From JACCZZ01 sp044227805 (lineage in GTDB: Bacteria > Bacteroidota > Bacteroidia > Chitinophagales > UBA10324): a DNA stretch of 64,000 nucleotides. Under the pieces are notes generated by a model. That model was given only the letters and a program-made list of their open reading frames with translations. It did not search any database and had not been told where the DNA came from. Both the position numbers and the translations under genes were made by a program. The stretch lies in NCBI GenBank assembly GCA_044227805.1, contig JBGAWA010000006.1, forward strand, positions 1 through 64,000. The letters run 5' to 3'. Below, piece by piece: positions 1 through 8,420 of this stretch (within the stretch, counting starts at the first letter, position 1; the number at the start of each line of letters is the position of its first letter).

Positions 1-35
1 TATGTATTCATACACATTAATTTAATGATTAAAAT

Positions 36-100
36 GTTACACTGCCGCCGTGTCTCCGCGTCACGGCTTTGAGAGGAGGTAGCGGGACACGGGGGAATTC
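36..100 (-). repeat. REP-like palindromic repeat, left copy flanking the transposase
   Basis: A 65-base unit, the inverted counterpart of the copies at 767-830 and 1652-1715. Read on the minus strand it starts with GAATTC, continues with CCGTGTC, and closes with GACACGG about 35 bases later, so it can fold into a hairpin. It lies about 30 bases beyond the stop of the broken transposase, and the matching copy lies beyond the gene start. A REP-associated transposase flanked by inverted palindromes is the known RAYT/REP arrangement. Confidence 0.75.
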
Positions 101-127
101 AAAGCGAGCAAACATCAAATTGTTTTT

Positions 128-720
128 TCATAGCCCGTGCAATATTTCCAAATAATGTGTGAGTGGAAATTGACAAGGCGTTCCCAATTCATAAAATGAA
201 GCACTCGAATGTGCATACCATACAAAATCACTAACCAGATTCCATTTACCGCTTACCGGATTATGGTGTATGTATGTTATCTTCTGAAAGAGCATTTCTT
301 CATTGAGAATACGACCTGCATCAAAAGAGGGTTTGAATACCTGGTGTAGCTTGCCTCTTTTGCGGTCACTTGGAATAACTTCATTCGCCAAAAGTGTTAA
401 TAAATGTGTTTGCTGGGTATTCTTCAACTTATCTACGATATCATAGGCAAGGAATCTCTTACCATTGCTGACAAGTGTATTCAAATGCGCATTTTTGCAT
501 GGAGTTGCAATAATAAAATGCAAATGCCTGTCCCGTTTTTTCGGGAGTTCGGCATTATAACAAATGTACAGATACGGAAGCGTTTCTCAATTACAATTGT
601 AAAGCACTTATAAACTTCATCGTAGCAACTTGTAATTTGAAACAATGATAACCATTTGGTGCAAGTGAATGTACAGAAATACAATTCATTGGGTCGATCG
701 TGCCGTGTTTTTACAGACAT
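128..720 (-). pseudogene. Broken REP-associated (IS200-like, Y1/HUH) transposase
   Basis: Two reading frames together give one transposase of roughly 190 residues, a normal length for the RAYT branch of Y1 transposases. The N-terminal part begins at about 720 and ends in VIMPN. The second part resumes in another frame with HLHFIIATP and contains YIHHNP near the C-terminus. In this family HLH is the metal-binding HUH motif and the Tyr of YIHxNP is the catalytic nucleophile. Exactly between MPN and HLH lie 20 extra bases (527-546) containing the palindrome TCCCG-T6-CGGGA; removing them restores the frame. The gene sits between inverted REP-like repeats (36-100 and 767-830), the elements such enzymes process. 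As it stands no active protein can be made, so this is called a pseudogene; a sequence error cannot be excluded. Confidence 0.75.
527..546. other. 20-base palindromic insertion disrupting the HUH motif
   Basis: These 20 bases separate the codons for MPN and HLH, which are contiguous in related transposases. The inner 16 bases form a perfect 5-base stem with a 6-T loop. Twenty is not a multiple of three, so the reading frame is broken. No other copy of the insertion was noticed in the window. Confidence 0.6.
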
Positions 721-766
721 GTAGTATTGTATAAAAACAGATTTGGTAAAATTATATTGTTGCATG

Positions 767-830
767 GAATTCCACCGTGTCCCGCTACCTCCCCGCAATA
801 CCTCGCGGCGGAGACACGGCGGCGGTGTAA
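767..830 (+). repeat. REP-like palindromic repeat, right copy flanking the transposase
   Basis: Plus-orientation copy of the unit at 36-100. It starts GAATTC, has CCGTGTC then GACACGG in inverted orientation, and ends with GGCGGTGTAA. It lies about 47 bases upstream of the transposase start at 720. A third copy in the same orientation is at 1652-1715. Confidence 0.75.
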
Positions 831-894
831 AAAATGCCCTTTTCGGCTGAGTCGAAACATGGCAGTTTATTTTGTTTGACGTTTACGTAACCAC

Positions 895-965
895 AGCTTC
901 GTTTGTCTATGACTCGCACAGGGCTCCACGAAGTCCAAAAACGGTGCAGCGCCTTGCAAAGACCA
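895..965. repeat. Degenerate copy of the GTTGGTC hairpin repeat family
   Basis: The stretch resembles the hairpin part of the repeats at 1396-1622, 3682-3910 and 47540-47680: a GTTTGTCTATG arm, a CTCGCACAG-like loop, CTCCACGAAG, and a GCAGCGCCTTG tail. The stem is degraded compared with the best copy at 47627-47670. No gene is seen in 831-1065. Confidence 0.4.
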
Positions 966-1065
966 AAAATGAAAGTACCCTACCCGTTTAAATCCTTTCT
1001 TCCTTTTTTGACCTATCATCTTACATGATAATTTATTATATTCATTGCTAAATTCTAACTGAACA

Positions 1066-1383
1066 ATGGACACAACCACTACTTCAAAAAAAGCCTGGAT
1101 CAGGTATGCAGTTTTTTCAATGATTCTTGTGGCAGTGGCTGCATTCATCTTTTTATCAATGCCGGCCGGCAGTTCTTGTACCGGTTCTTGTGCGGTTAAA
1201 GCATGCAGGCCAGGTGACACTTGCTATTTCAAAGGCAAAAAGTACGTGAACGGGCTGATGTGCAATGCAGCCGACACCTTTGCTTGTGAGACCGGAATCT
1301 GGTTTGACTGCTATTGCCACACCTTTATTATTCATGGAAATAACGGTGAACCGGACACACTTACCTGCCAATGTTCGATGTAG
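1066..1383 (+). CDS. Small membrane-anchored cysteine-rich protein of unknown function
   Basis: A 105-residue protein with a basic N-terminus, one hydrophobic segment at about residues 10-32, and then a short extracytoplasmic domain holding ten cysteines, several in close pairs (SCTGSC, DCYC, TCQC). The pattern fits an uncleaved signal anchor followed by a disulfide-rich or metal-binding domain on the outer face of the membrane. I do not recognise a family. It stands alone between repeats, with no partner gene close by. The cysteine pattern and the regular codon structure argue that it is real. The opposite-strand frames over the same bases have no such features. Confidence 0.55.
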   Translation: MDTTTTSKKAWIRYAVFSMILVAVAAFIFLSMPAGSSCTGSCAVKACRPGDTCYFKGKKYVNGLMCNAADTFACETGIWFDCYCHTFIIHGNNGEPDTLTCQCSM

Positions 1384-1395
1384 TAATCATTCTTC

Positions 1396-1622
1396 CTGTT
1401 GCTAGTGATTTGTAATCTCTGTTGTCCGGGATTTGTAATCCCATGCAATTGAGCAATTGGATTTCACGGCCGTTGTTGGTCTTCGCCAAGCAAAGCGGGA
1501 AGCCAGACCAACCACTGAAACTAATTCAGCTACTGATGGTCTCTGTTGACGCAGTTGTTGATTTCCCTGAGTTGTTGGTCCATGCCTCGCGCAGGACTCA
1601 ACGAAAACTAACAACAGCGCAG
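1396..1622. repeat. Dispersed intergenic repeat (GGGATTTGTAATCCC / GTTGGTC hairpin family)
   Basis: This non-coding stretch shares its order of short blocks with 3682-3910. The blocks are CCTGTTGCT, GATTTGTAAT, GCAATTGAGCAATTGGATTT, GAAGCCAGACCAACnACTGAAACT, TGATGGTCTCTGTTG and a closing hairpin. The hairpin here (1571-1615) pairs GTTGTTGGT with ACTAACAAC with one mismatch. Partial copies lie at 6590-6690 and 47540-47680. No coding potential is visible. Together with the REP-like copy at 1652 it fills the gap between the genes at 1066 and 1918. Confidence 0.65.
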
Positions 1623-1651
1623 GCGCAGTTTTGGTAAATTATTGTAGGATG

Positions 1652-1715
1652 GAATTCCCCTGTGTCCCGCTACCTCTCCTCAAAACCTCGCGACGGAGAC
1701 ACGGTGGCGGTGTAA
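1652..1715 (+). repeat. REP-like palindromic repeat, solo copy
   Basis: Third copy of the 64-65 base unit seen at 36-100 and 767-830, in the same orientation as the latter and about 820 bases beyond it. The inner palindrome CCGTGTC/GACACGG is nearly intact (TGTGTCC at the left arm). A stand-alone copy next to a transposase-bracketing pair supports a mobile, RAYT-linked repeat. Confidence 0.7.
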
Positions 1716-1917
1716 TGTTGCAAATGAATGTGCAGTTGTTTGATCCCGCTTTGCGGGCACTTCCCTTGATGATCTATTGAATGAACAGCAAAATTCCCCG
1801 CCAATCCGACTCATTCAATCAAAATCACACTAAAAACGGCCTTTTCTTTCCTGTTGCACATTTGTGGCCCGATCTTCTCTTAGCAGACTTTTATTATTCT
1901 AACCAAAACAAAATATC

Positions 1918-2337
1918 ATGAAAAAGCAACTATTAGTTGTATTAATTTCCCTGACAGCGTTAGGGTCTGCTGCATTTGCACAATCAAAACCTGTGGTAGA
2001 AATAAAGGATGGCCCGGGCTGGCATAAAATTGTTGAAACCTTAGTTGATCTTAAAAACGACCGAGATGACATCACTGTACTTGGAGCCGATCATTACAAA
2101 GCGATGAAGCTTAAGGCAACGGATTCGGATATCGAAATCATGGACGTAAAAGTTAAGTATGAAAACGGCGACGTGCAGGATATTGAAGTGCGCAAATTTA
2201 TCAAGGCCGGAGAAGAAACCCGTGAGATTGATCTCAATGGTAAAGAACGTGCGATAAAAAGCATTCACCTGACTTACAAAACCGTTCCTAATGCGGAGAA
2301 GGATAAAGCCCATCTTGAAATCTGGGGATTGAAGTAA
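1918..2337 (+). CDS. Exported DUF2541-like protein
   Basis: A 139-residue protein with a clear Sec signal peptide (MKKQLLVVLI start, cleavage after about AFA-Q at residue 21), so it acts in the periplasm or outside the cell. The mature part is rich in charged beta strands: GWHKIVETLVDLKNDRDD, GADHYKAMKLKAT, then IKSIHLTYKTV and EIWGLK at the end. This resembles the DUF2541 family of small secreted beta proteins, whose function is unknown. The family call is from memory of the pattern and is moderate. It is a single-gene unit, ended by the hairpin at 2361-2390, which it shares with the convergent hydrolase gene. Confidence 0.7.
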   Translation: MKKQLLVVLISLTALGSAAFAQSKPVVEIKDGPGWHKIVETLVDLKNDRDDITVLGADHYKAMKLKATDSDIEIMDVKVKYENGDVQDIEVRKFIKAGEETREIDLNGKERAIKSIHLTYKTVPNAEKDKAHLEIWGLK

Positions 2338-2360
2338 TCACATCATTCATTCGAAGAAGA

Positions 2361-2390
2361 AAAGCCTGTGCTGATGGCACGGGCTTTTTT
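2361..2390 (+). terminator. Rho-independent terminator between convergent genes
   Basis: AAAGCC-T-GTGC pairs with GCAC-G-GGCTTT around a short loop and is followed by a T run on the plus strand, 24 bases after the stop of the DUF2541-like gene. The hydrolase gene ends on the opposite strand at 2406, so the element may serve both. Confidence 0.8.
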
Positions 2391-2405
2391 ATGGAGGCAG
2401 TACCT

Positions 2406-3599
2406 TCAATTTTTTTTGTAGTTGTAAGGAATATAATTCTCCCAATACCACGGTGTAAAAGTGTCGCCAATAGCAGTTTCCAGTAACTGTTTAAAAATAC
2501 TTTCGGCATTGTCACTGTTACTCAGGATAACTATGGCTGTTTTTTGCTTTGGAAATAAAATAACATAGTGCTGAAAACCATCTCCATGCCCTTCTTTGAA
2601 TGCACCGGTGCCATAAGGTGATTGCAACAGCACCCAACCCAAACCATAACTTAATTTAATAGCATCATTTGATGTTGAATCGCGGAATTGCAATGGCCCG
2701 AATTGCTGAATGCTCCGGATCCTGATCTGTGGTGTGAACATCTCCCTGGTGGTGGAAGGTTTTAGCAAACTGCTATTCAGTACGGCTTTTACAAACAATG
2801 TATAATCATCCAACGTGGTTTCCAATGTGCTGGCCGAACGTGCATCATTGTCTTTGTCTTTTTCATATTGCCCACCGTTTGAACTATGTCCTACACAGTA
2901 GTCAGCTTCAAACTTTGATTGCCAGGTGTAGGAAGAATTTTTCATGCCCAATGGTTGAAAAACTTTTTCCTGCATCAATTCTTCGAGTGATTTACCCAAC
3001 ATATATTCAAGAACTACCTGCAGGTACACCAATCCTTCACCCGAATAACTATACCTCGAACCAGGTGTGAAATCAACTCTTAGTTTCTGATCAGGTTCAT
3101 ACCATCGCCAGTTGGGAAAACCGGAGGTGTGATCAAGACACATTCTTGCTGTGATCTTTTGATATAGCGTATCGCTTCTCAGATCGCTGTAGTCGTCGTG
3201 CCATTTTTTAGTGGGTGTATATTCATAAATGGGTTTCGGCAGATAATCCTGTAATGGTTTATCCAGGTCAAGAACACCTTCTTCCACCAGTCGCATCACC
3301 AAAACTGCAAACACGGGCTTACTCAGAGAAGCACCATAGATATTTGTACTGGTCTTTATCGGCTCCTTTGTATCGAGTCGTTTGTATCCAAAAGTCTTTT
3401 CATATACAGGCTTATTGTTGTTAAAAATACTGATGGCTATTCCCTGCACATTGGCGGCTTTCATTAAGTGCTGAATGGAGTCGTCCAATGCAACAAAGGA
3501 GATCCTGCTTTTATCAAGTCGCTGAATGGACTGTGCATGAATTGCACCATATAAGAATGTGCAGCAGAAAAACAGCAAGCATAGTTTTTGAATGGGCAT
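2406..3599 (-). CDS. Exported serine hydrolase of the beta-lactamase / class C PBP family
   Basis: A 397-residue protein with a signal peptide (MPIQKLCLLF to HAQ, about residue 23). It has the three active-site elements of the class C beta-lactamase/D-Ala-D-Ala carboxypeptidase/EstB fold. These are S91-x-x-K94 in GASLSKP (nucleophile and base), Y185 in YSYSGEG, and H338-G-D340 in place of the KTG motif. The HxG variant is common in the esterase and peptidase members, so substrates may be esters or D-amino-acid peptides rather than beta-lactams. Length is normal. It converges with the DUF2541-like gene. A true resistance beta-lactamase is unlikely given the HGD box. Confidence 0.85.
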   Translation of the reverse strand: MPIQKLCLLFFCCTFLYGAIHAQSIQRLDKSRISFVALDDSIQHLMKAANVQGIAISIFNNNKPVYEKTFGYKRLDTKEPIKTSTNIYGASLSKPVFAVLVMRLVEEGVLDLDKPLQDYLPKPIYEYTPTKKWHDDYSDLRSDTLYQKITARMCLDHTSGFPNWRWYEPDQKLRVDFTPGSRYSYSGEGLVYLQVVLEYMLGKSLEELMQEKVFQPLGMKNSSYTWQSKFEADYCVGHSSNGGQYEKDKDNDARSASTLETTLDDYTLFVKAVLNSSLLKPSTTREMFTPQIRIRSIQQFGPLQFRDSTSNDAIKLSYGLGWVLLQSPYGTGAFKEGHGDGFQHYVILFPKQKTAIVILSNSDNAESIFKQLLETAIGDTFTPWYWENYIPYNYKKN

Positions 3600-4195
3600 G
3601 TTTTTTAGTTTTTGATGCGTGATCTTCCGGATGCTGAATATGAATTATTATTTTGAGTTACTAGTAAAATAATTTCATTCCCTCCTGTTGCTCGTGATTT
3701 GTAATCCCGTGCAATTGAGCAATTTGATTTCTAATCCAGTCATAACTCCGCTGATTTCTTTGCAAAGCAATGTGGAAAGCCAGACCAACAACTGAAACTG
3801 ATTCCTCTTTTGATGGTCTCTGTTGCCGCTTTTGTTGATCTCCCTGAGTTGTTAAGCTGTTGGTCTATGCCTCGCGCAGCACTCTACGAAAACCAACATC
3901 GGCGCAGATTCATTTATCAGGGCAATTGTGTTCACACCTGCATCAAAAATGTTATCCTGAATCAATTGGACTGCATTCGAATTACAAATAGTAATTTCCT
4001 GTTGAGTGTCTCATGTACATGCTTCAGCCATGCTTTCTCCTTACCCAATCGTAATAATTTGAATGTGTGAAGTGACACCCGGTAAGTTTGGCTCCTTAAT
4101 CAGTCAAACAGAAATTCAATCAACGGCATGCTTCTCCTGTTCAAGGTATTCATGTCACATCCTTTTCACCCGTAACGTTTTTAAACTTTATAGCC
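3600..4195. repeat. Gene-free stretch carrying a full copy of the GTTGGTC hairpin repeat
   Basis: The section 3682-3910 matches 1396-1622 block by block. It includes CCTGTTGCTCGTGATTTG, GCAATTGAGCAATT, and a hairpin at 3859-3897 in which GTTGGT pairs with ACCAAC around a CTCGCGCAG loop. The rest of the gap, up to the start codon at 4196, is AT-rich leader with no recognisable gene. No TAnnTTTG match is convincing. Confidence 0.6.
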
Positions 4196-6523
4196 ATGAA
4201 AAAACACTTCCTCCACACCCTCACCCTGCTCCTGCTTTCAACGGCAGCATTCGCAAATTTTTCAATCGACTGGACCAGCACTGCCGGCAACCTGCTGGCC
4301 AACGAAGGAACTGCGGTAACACGTGATGCATCGGACAATGTCTACAGTACCACTTCAACCGGTGATATCTTTTTTGAAAAGCATGATAAATTCGGAAACT
4401 TCAAATGGCAGGTTCACTCTTTTACCACACTTCCTTTCAACTATGAATTTCCAACAAAGATTTTTATTGATCCACAGGGAAACCCAATTGTTGTGGGTTA
4501 TCGTTACACTTCTCCCACAGAAGGTAATCCCGCCAATTCGCTGATCATCCTCAAATATGATCCCAATGGCAACCTGATTTACAAGAAAAATATAGATGGC
4601 AATTTCAGTTACTTCAGCAATGCGCAACAAAGCACTTATTATACGAAGATCAACAGCCACATGGATGCACAGGGCAATATTTACATCGGCACGGCAGGAG
4701 GAGTAACAGGATATCCGGGTTCAGGATTTACCGTTGTAAAAGTCTCACCGGCCGGAACTGTTGTTTGGGTAAGTACGAAGACATTTACTTCTACCACGAT
4801 GTTTCATTTTGTTCGCGGCATGAAAGTAAAGGGAAACAGCATTGGAGTTACCGGTTCAACTTCTTTGCCCGATGGCAATGTCACCAACTGGGTGCTTGAT
4901 ACCACCGGAACAGATAAATGGAGCAACATAAAGGTGGGAAATGGTGGACAAGACATGACCTTCGATCAGAATGGCAACGCGTATTTTCTCTCCTGGGCTA
5001 CTGTGAATTTTGTGAGCGATGTAAAGGTTTTCAAATTCAATAGTACCGGTGGACAACTCTGGGAAAAAAGTTATGATTTTGGCGGCAGTGAAATTGCCAC
5101 GAGAATAGAAAACACCCCTGACAATGGAATGGCAATTATGGCCTATGGAAACACCTATCCGGGAGGAAGCCTGTACGTTGACTTCATCACATTCAAAATA
5201 AAACTGACCGGCGCCATGCTTTGGTCGAAAAGGTATTCGCAACACGCCAACAACGATGAATATCCAAGGGCCATGGCAATTGATAACGACGGGGATATTT
5301 TTGTGACCGGTATCGGTGGCCCAGTTCCACCCGGGCCCACTTTATCAGCACAGCAGATGGTGACTATCAAATATTCATCGGCCGGAACAGAAGAATGGGT
5401 GTACATTACTGATACATTAGGCAATTACATGCAGGGTGAAGGAATCGCGATAGCAAGTGACGGAAGTATTTTTGTGGTTTCAAATGTCAACACGTTTCTT
5501 GTACATATCCTTGACCATACAGGAGGAAGTGTCTGCACGGTGCCAACTGGCGTTGCAGCAACAGCCATTACGCAGACCACCGCTACCATCAACTGGTCGG
5601 CTGTGCCAAATGCCTACCTCTACCATATTCAATACAAGCCTTCCACGTCACTCACGTGGTTTCAGATTTCAACGGATGTATTGAGCAATGTACTTACTTC
5701 ATTGGTAAATGGTACCACCTATGATTTCAGGGTGGAAGCGGTTTGCAACAGCGGCCCGACAGGTTATTCCGTAACACAGCAATTTACCACTGCTGGAACA
5801 GGCTATTGCCCCTCGAAAGGACTGAACGCCACTACAGACTGGATTGACCTCGTTTTTGTGGGATCACTGCTGAACAGCACCCCGGAAAGCGCGGGCGGTT
5901 ACGGTGATTTCACTTACCTGAGTGTCGACCTTGTGCAAGGTGGTTCTTACAGCATGACCCTGAGTGCCGGAATGAACCCATTTGGATCCACGGAAGTGTG
6001 GCGCGTATGGATTGACTATAACCAGGATGGTGATTTCCTGGATGCGGGTGAAAAAGAAGTGGCGTACAAATCTAACCAGATTGGTTGGGAGTCACACACT
6101 TTCGTTGTTCCTGCAAATGCATTGACAGGCACCACGCGCATGAGGGTTTCCATGAAGAAAGGAACCGCTCCTTCACCTTGTGAAATATTCAACAACGGAG
6201 AAGTGGAAGATTACACGGTACACATTCTTCCACCCAAAAATATGGCGGCTAATGTTACAGGCGGCACACAAACAAAAATTGCGGCCACTATACTGATTGC
6301 ACCCAATCCTACTGTCACCACTTCGCAGGTGAATCTCACCGGCATGGAAGGAACAGTTATGGTTCGCGTTTTTGATCTCACTGGAAAATTGATGGAAGAA
6401 AGTGTGAGCGAATCAAGCAATGTGATTACCCTTGACACGAATGGATGGAACAGTGGGTTGTATCTCGTTCGTGCAACGGATAATGCAGGCAATTCAGTGG
6501 TGGGAAAACTGGTCAGGGAATAA
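4196..6523 (+). CDS. Large secreted protein: propeller-like repeats, FN3, GEVED domain, T9SS sorting tail
   Basis: A 775-residue exported protein with signal peptide MKKHFLHTLTLLLLSTAAFA. Residues about 30-440 hold repeated units such as DPQGNPIVVGY, DAQGNIYIGT, DQNGNAYFL and DNDGDIFVTG, typical of SBBP-like beta-propeller repeats. A fibronectin type III domain follows at about 445-533, with TTATINWSAV and TYDFRVEAVC. A GEVED domain at about 538-676 has WIDYNQDGDF and closes on NNGEVEDYTV. The last ~75 residues (IAPNPTVT, VFDLTGKLM, LYLVRATD, GKLVRE) form a type A T9SS sorting domain that directs export through PorU/PorV and cell-surface anchoring. There is no enzyme motif, so a surface or adhesive role is inferred. 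Confidence 0.85.
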   Translation: MKKHFLHTLTLLLLSTAAFANFSIDWTSTAGNLLANEGTAVTRDASDNVYSTTSTGDIFFEKHDKFGNFKWQVHSFTTLPFNYEFPTKIFIDPQGNPIVVGYRYTSPTEGNPANSLIILKYDPNGNLIYKKNIDGNFSYFSNAQQSTYYTKINSHMDAQGNIYIGTAGGVTGYPGSGFTVVKVSPAGTVVWVSTKTFTSTTMFHFVRGMKVKGNSIGVTGSTSLPDGNVTNWVLDTTGTDKWSNIKVGNGGQDMTFDQNGNAYFLSWATVNFVSDVKVFKFNSTGGQLWEKSYDFGGSEIATRIENTPDNGMAIMAYGNTYPGGSLYVDFITFKIKLTGAMLWSKRYSQHANNDEYPRAMAIDNDGDIFVTGIGGPVPPGPTLSAQQMVTIKYSSAGTEEWVYITDTLGNYMQGEGIAIASDGSIFVVSNVNTFLVHILDHTGGSVCTVPTGVAATAITQTTATINWSAVPNAYLYHIQYKPSTSLTWFQISTDVLSNVLTSLVNGTTYDFRVEAVCNSGPTGYSVTQQFTTAGTGYCPSKGLNATTDWIDLVFVGSLLNSTPESAGGYGDFTYLSVDLVQGGSYSMTLSAGMNPFGSTEVWRVWIDYNQDGDFLDAGEKEVAYKSNQIGWESHTFVVPANALTGTTRMRVSMKKGTAPSPCEIFNNGEVEDYTVHILPPKNMAANVTGGTQTKIAATILIAPNPTVTTSQVNLTGMEGTVMVRVFDLTGKLMEESVSESSNVITLDTNGWNSGLYLVRATDNAGNSVVGKLVRE

Positions 6524-6969
6524 TAATTACCGAAGATAATTCAAAACAGGGTTACTGAAATTCCGTAGTTGATTTCTATGACGCTGCCAGGCTAAGCAGG
6601 AAGCCAGACTAACAACGGCGCAGCGCATTACAAAGATCCTGTTGCTCGGGATTTGTAATCCCGTGCAATTGAGCAATTGGATCTCTAATCCAACTATAAA
6701 TTAAATTCATCACCGACCTGAATGTACAGGCAAACATTCTATGTGTGCGTGTATCACCACTTGATTTCCCGAGCCGTTGATTTCTATGCCTTACTCAGGG
6801 CTCAGAGACCCATAACGGGGCAAGTTGTTGGCCTTTATCTCCGGAATAGTATTTCAAAAACCAGTACCCGGGCAAGCAACACCTTCCTATTGAGATACAT
6901 CTCATCAGCACGTAAAAGCGGTTTTATCTTAACTTCGTCGTCATATTTTAAACCCCTGATAAAACGACT
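6524..6969. repeat. Gene-free stretch with partial copies of the GTTGGTC hairpin repeat
   Basis: 6590-6690 contains GCAGGAAGCCAGACTAACAA, then CCTGTTGCTCGGGATTTG, a GGGATT-TGT-AATCCC palindrome and CAATTGAGCAATTGGAT, as in the other family copies. 6757-6835 has a further degraded hairpin arm (GTTGATTTCTATGCC to AGAGACCCATAAC). No coding capacity is credible here. Confidence 0.5.
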
Positions 6970-8088
6970 ATGAAAAAAATCATTTACGCAACAATCCTGG
7001 GTATAATTTGCCTGGCTGACACCTATGCACAATATACTACCGACAAAGTGGTTGGGGAAAAAAACCAGGAATACCTCGATAGTGTAAAAAATGCCGAGTA
7101 CCCATATGTGTTGCCGATACTTGGTAAAAAAGCTTATCAGCGAGGATTCAACCTTCCCTATGCCGCCGGCATTAACCTGAATTTTATTACTCAGAAGTCC
7201 GACATTGTTATTGAAAACCTGAGTGTGGGATTCAACCAGGGTGAAATGTATGATCTCGGCAATGTGGTCCGCTTTAACTCGGCGGTGTCGCAAGGCAGTG
7301 GTTTAAACCTGCGGCCTGATATCTGGCTTTTCCCATTCCTAAATGTTTATGGCGTGATGGCAAAGGTAGCTTTGTCCACTTCCATTGACGCAGGTATCTG
7401 GATACCGAAGAATGACAGCGTTTGGCAGGAAGTACTTCCGCTATCCACCAAAGCGGAGTTTACTGCTACCACCCTCGGATTTGGTTTCACTCCTACTATC
7501 GGTGTGGGCGGATTTTTTATGGCTTTTGATATGAACATGACCTGGTCTGATGTGGAAGCGCTGGAGAAGCCCGCTTTTGCCTTTGTATTCGATCCGCGTT
7601 TCGGAAAAAATTTTGTGATCAGGGATGAAATGAACGTGGCTGCCTGGGTCGGCGGATTCCGTTTGAAAATAAACTCAAGCACCACCGGCTCTCTTCCAAT
7701 CAGTGATTTGTTTTCACTGACCAATGCACAGCAAAAAATAGATGATGGCCAAATGAAGGTAGAGGAAGGATATACTGCCGTGGATGACTGGTGGAACAGC
7801 CTGACAGCTCTTCAACAACAGAATCCTGTGAATGCAGCCAAGTATGAGGCTGCCAACAAAGCCCTTGAAACGGCAGGAAATGTGCTGGCAGCAGCGGATG
7901 TGGCGGTGACTAATATCAACAACTCTACTGTCGAATATTCACTTGACAAACGGCAGAAGGATATGTGGAATTTTATCATAGGTAGTCAGTTCCAGTTAAA
8001 CAAACACTGGATGGCCCGCGGTGAAGTTGGTTTCCTGGGCGCACGCACACAAGGATTGGTCAGCCTGCAATACCGGTTTGGGTTGTAG
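6970..8088 (+). CDS. Outer-membrane beta-barrel protein of unknown function
   Basis: A 372-residue protein with signal peptide MKKIIYATILGIICLADTYAQ. The mature chain alternates aromatic and polar residues in repeated strands (NLNFITQKSD, VYGVMAKVALS, TLGFGFTPTIGVGGFF) and ends VSLQYRFGL. A C-terminal aromatic strand like this is the usual signal for assembly of outer-membrane barrels. Between about residues 255 and 320 is a helical insert (QKIDDGQMKVEEGYTAVDDW, AAKYEAANKALETAG), probably a loop or plug. I do not recognise a named family. It stands alone, with repeat-rich DNA on both sides. Confidence 0.7.
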   Translation: MKKIIYATILGIICLADTYAQYTTDKVVGEKNQEYLDSVKNAEYPYVLPILGKKAYQRGFNLPYAAGINLNFITQKSDIVIENLSVGFNQGEMYDLGNVVRFNSAVSQGSGLNLRPDIWLFPFLNVYGVMAKVALSTSIDAGIWIPKNDSVWQEVLPLSTKAEFTATTLGFGFTPTIGVGGFFMAFDMNMTWSDVEALEKPAFAFVFDPRFGKNFVIRDEMNVAAWVGGFRLKINSSTTGSLPISDLFSLTNAQQKIDDGQMKVEEGYTAVDDWWNSLTALQQQNPVNAAKYEAANKALETAGNVLAAADVAVTNINNSTVEYSLDKRQKDMWNFIIGSQFQLNKHWMARGEVGFLGARTQGLVSLQYRFGL

Positions 8089-8235
8089 CAATATCCAAAG
8101 TAACGAGGGCAGATAGGATCTTTGCATGCCATCGGCCATTGTATAGAGGATTTCGCCAGAGTTTTTCAACGATCTATATAAGTGTCGTGGTCCTTTGTCT
8201 GTGCTACTAGGTTAATGATGGTATATTGAAATGAT

Positions 8236-8373
8236 GCCACCCGCATTTTTTAGTTCAAAACAGCAACCGTTTAACCCTGGCCTGCAACTGATTTGGGTTT
8301 TGAAACATTTTCTTTTTTGGGAAAATGAGCAAGCCCTTTGCAGTGCTTAACCTCAGCGGAGCGGGATACTTCT
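8236..8373. repeat. Degenerate copy of the foldback repeat (AACCC...GGGTT family)
   Basis: The blocks follow the order of the well-preserved copies at 26975-27135 and 29343-29504. They are GTTCAAAACAGCAACCGTTT, ACTGATTTGGGTTTTGAAAC, ATTTTCTTTTTTGGG, GAGCAAGCCCTTTGCAGT and CTCAGCGGAGCGGGAT. The inner arms ACTGATTTGGG and CCCTTTGCAGT are imperfectly inverted. The surrounding 8089-8420 has no gene. Confidence 0.5.
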
Positions 8374-8420
8374 AATGAACGATCCATGATTATTTTTACT
8401 CCCCTAATCCCAACAGCATC

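Noticed and set aside
2406..3599. Calling the serine hydrolase an antibiotic-resistance beta-lactamase
   Set aside because: The third motif is HGD rather than KTG. Sequence supports only the broad serine hydrolase family.
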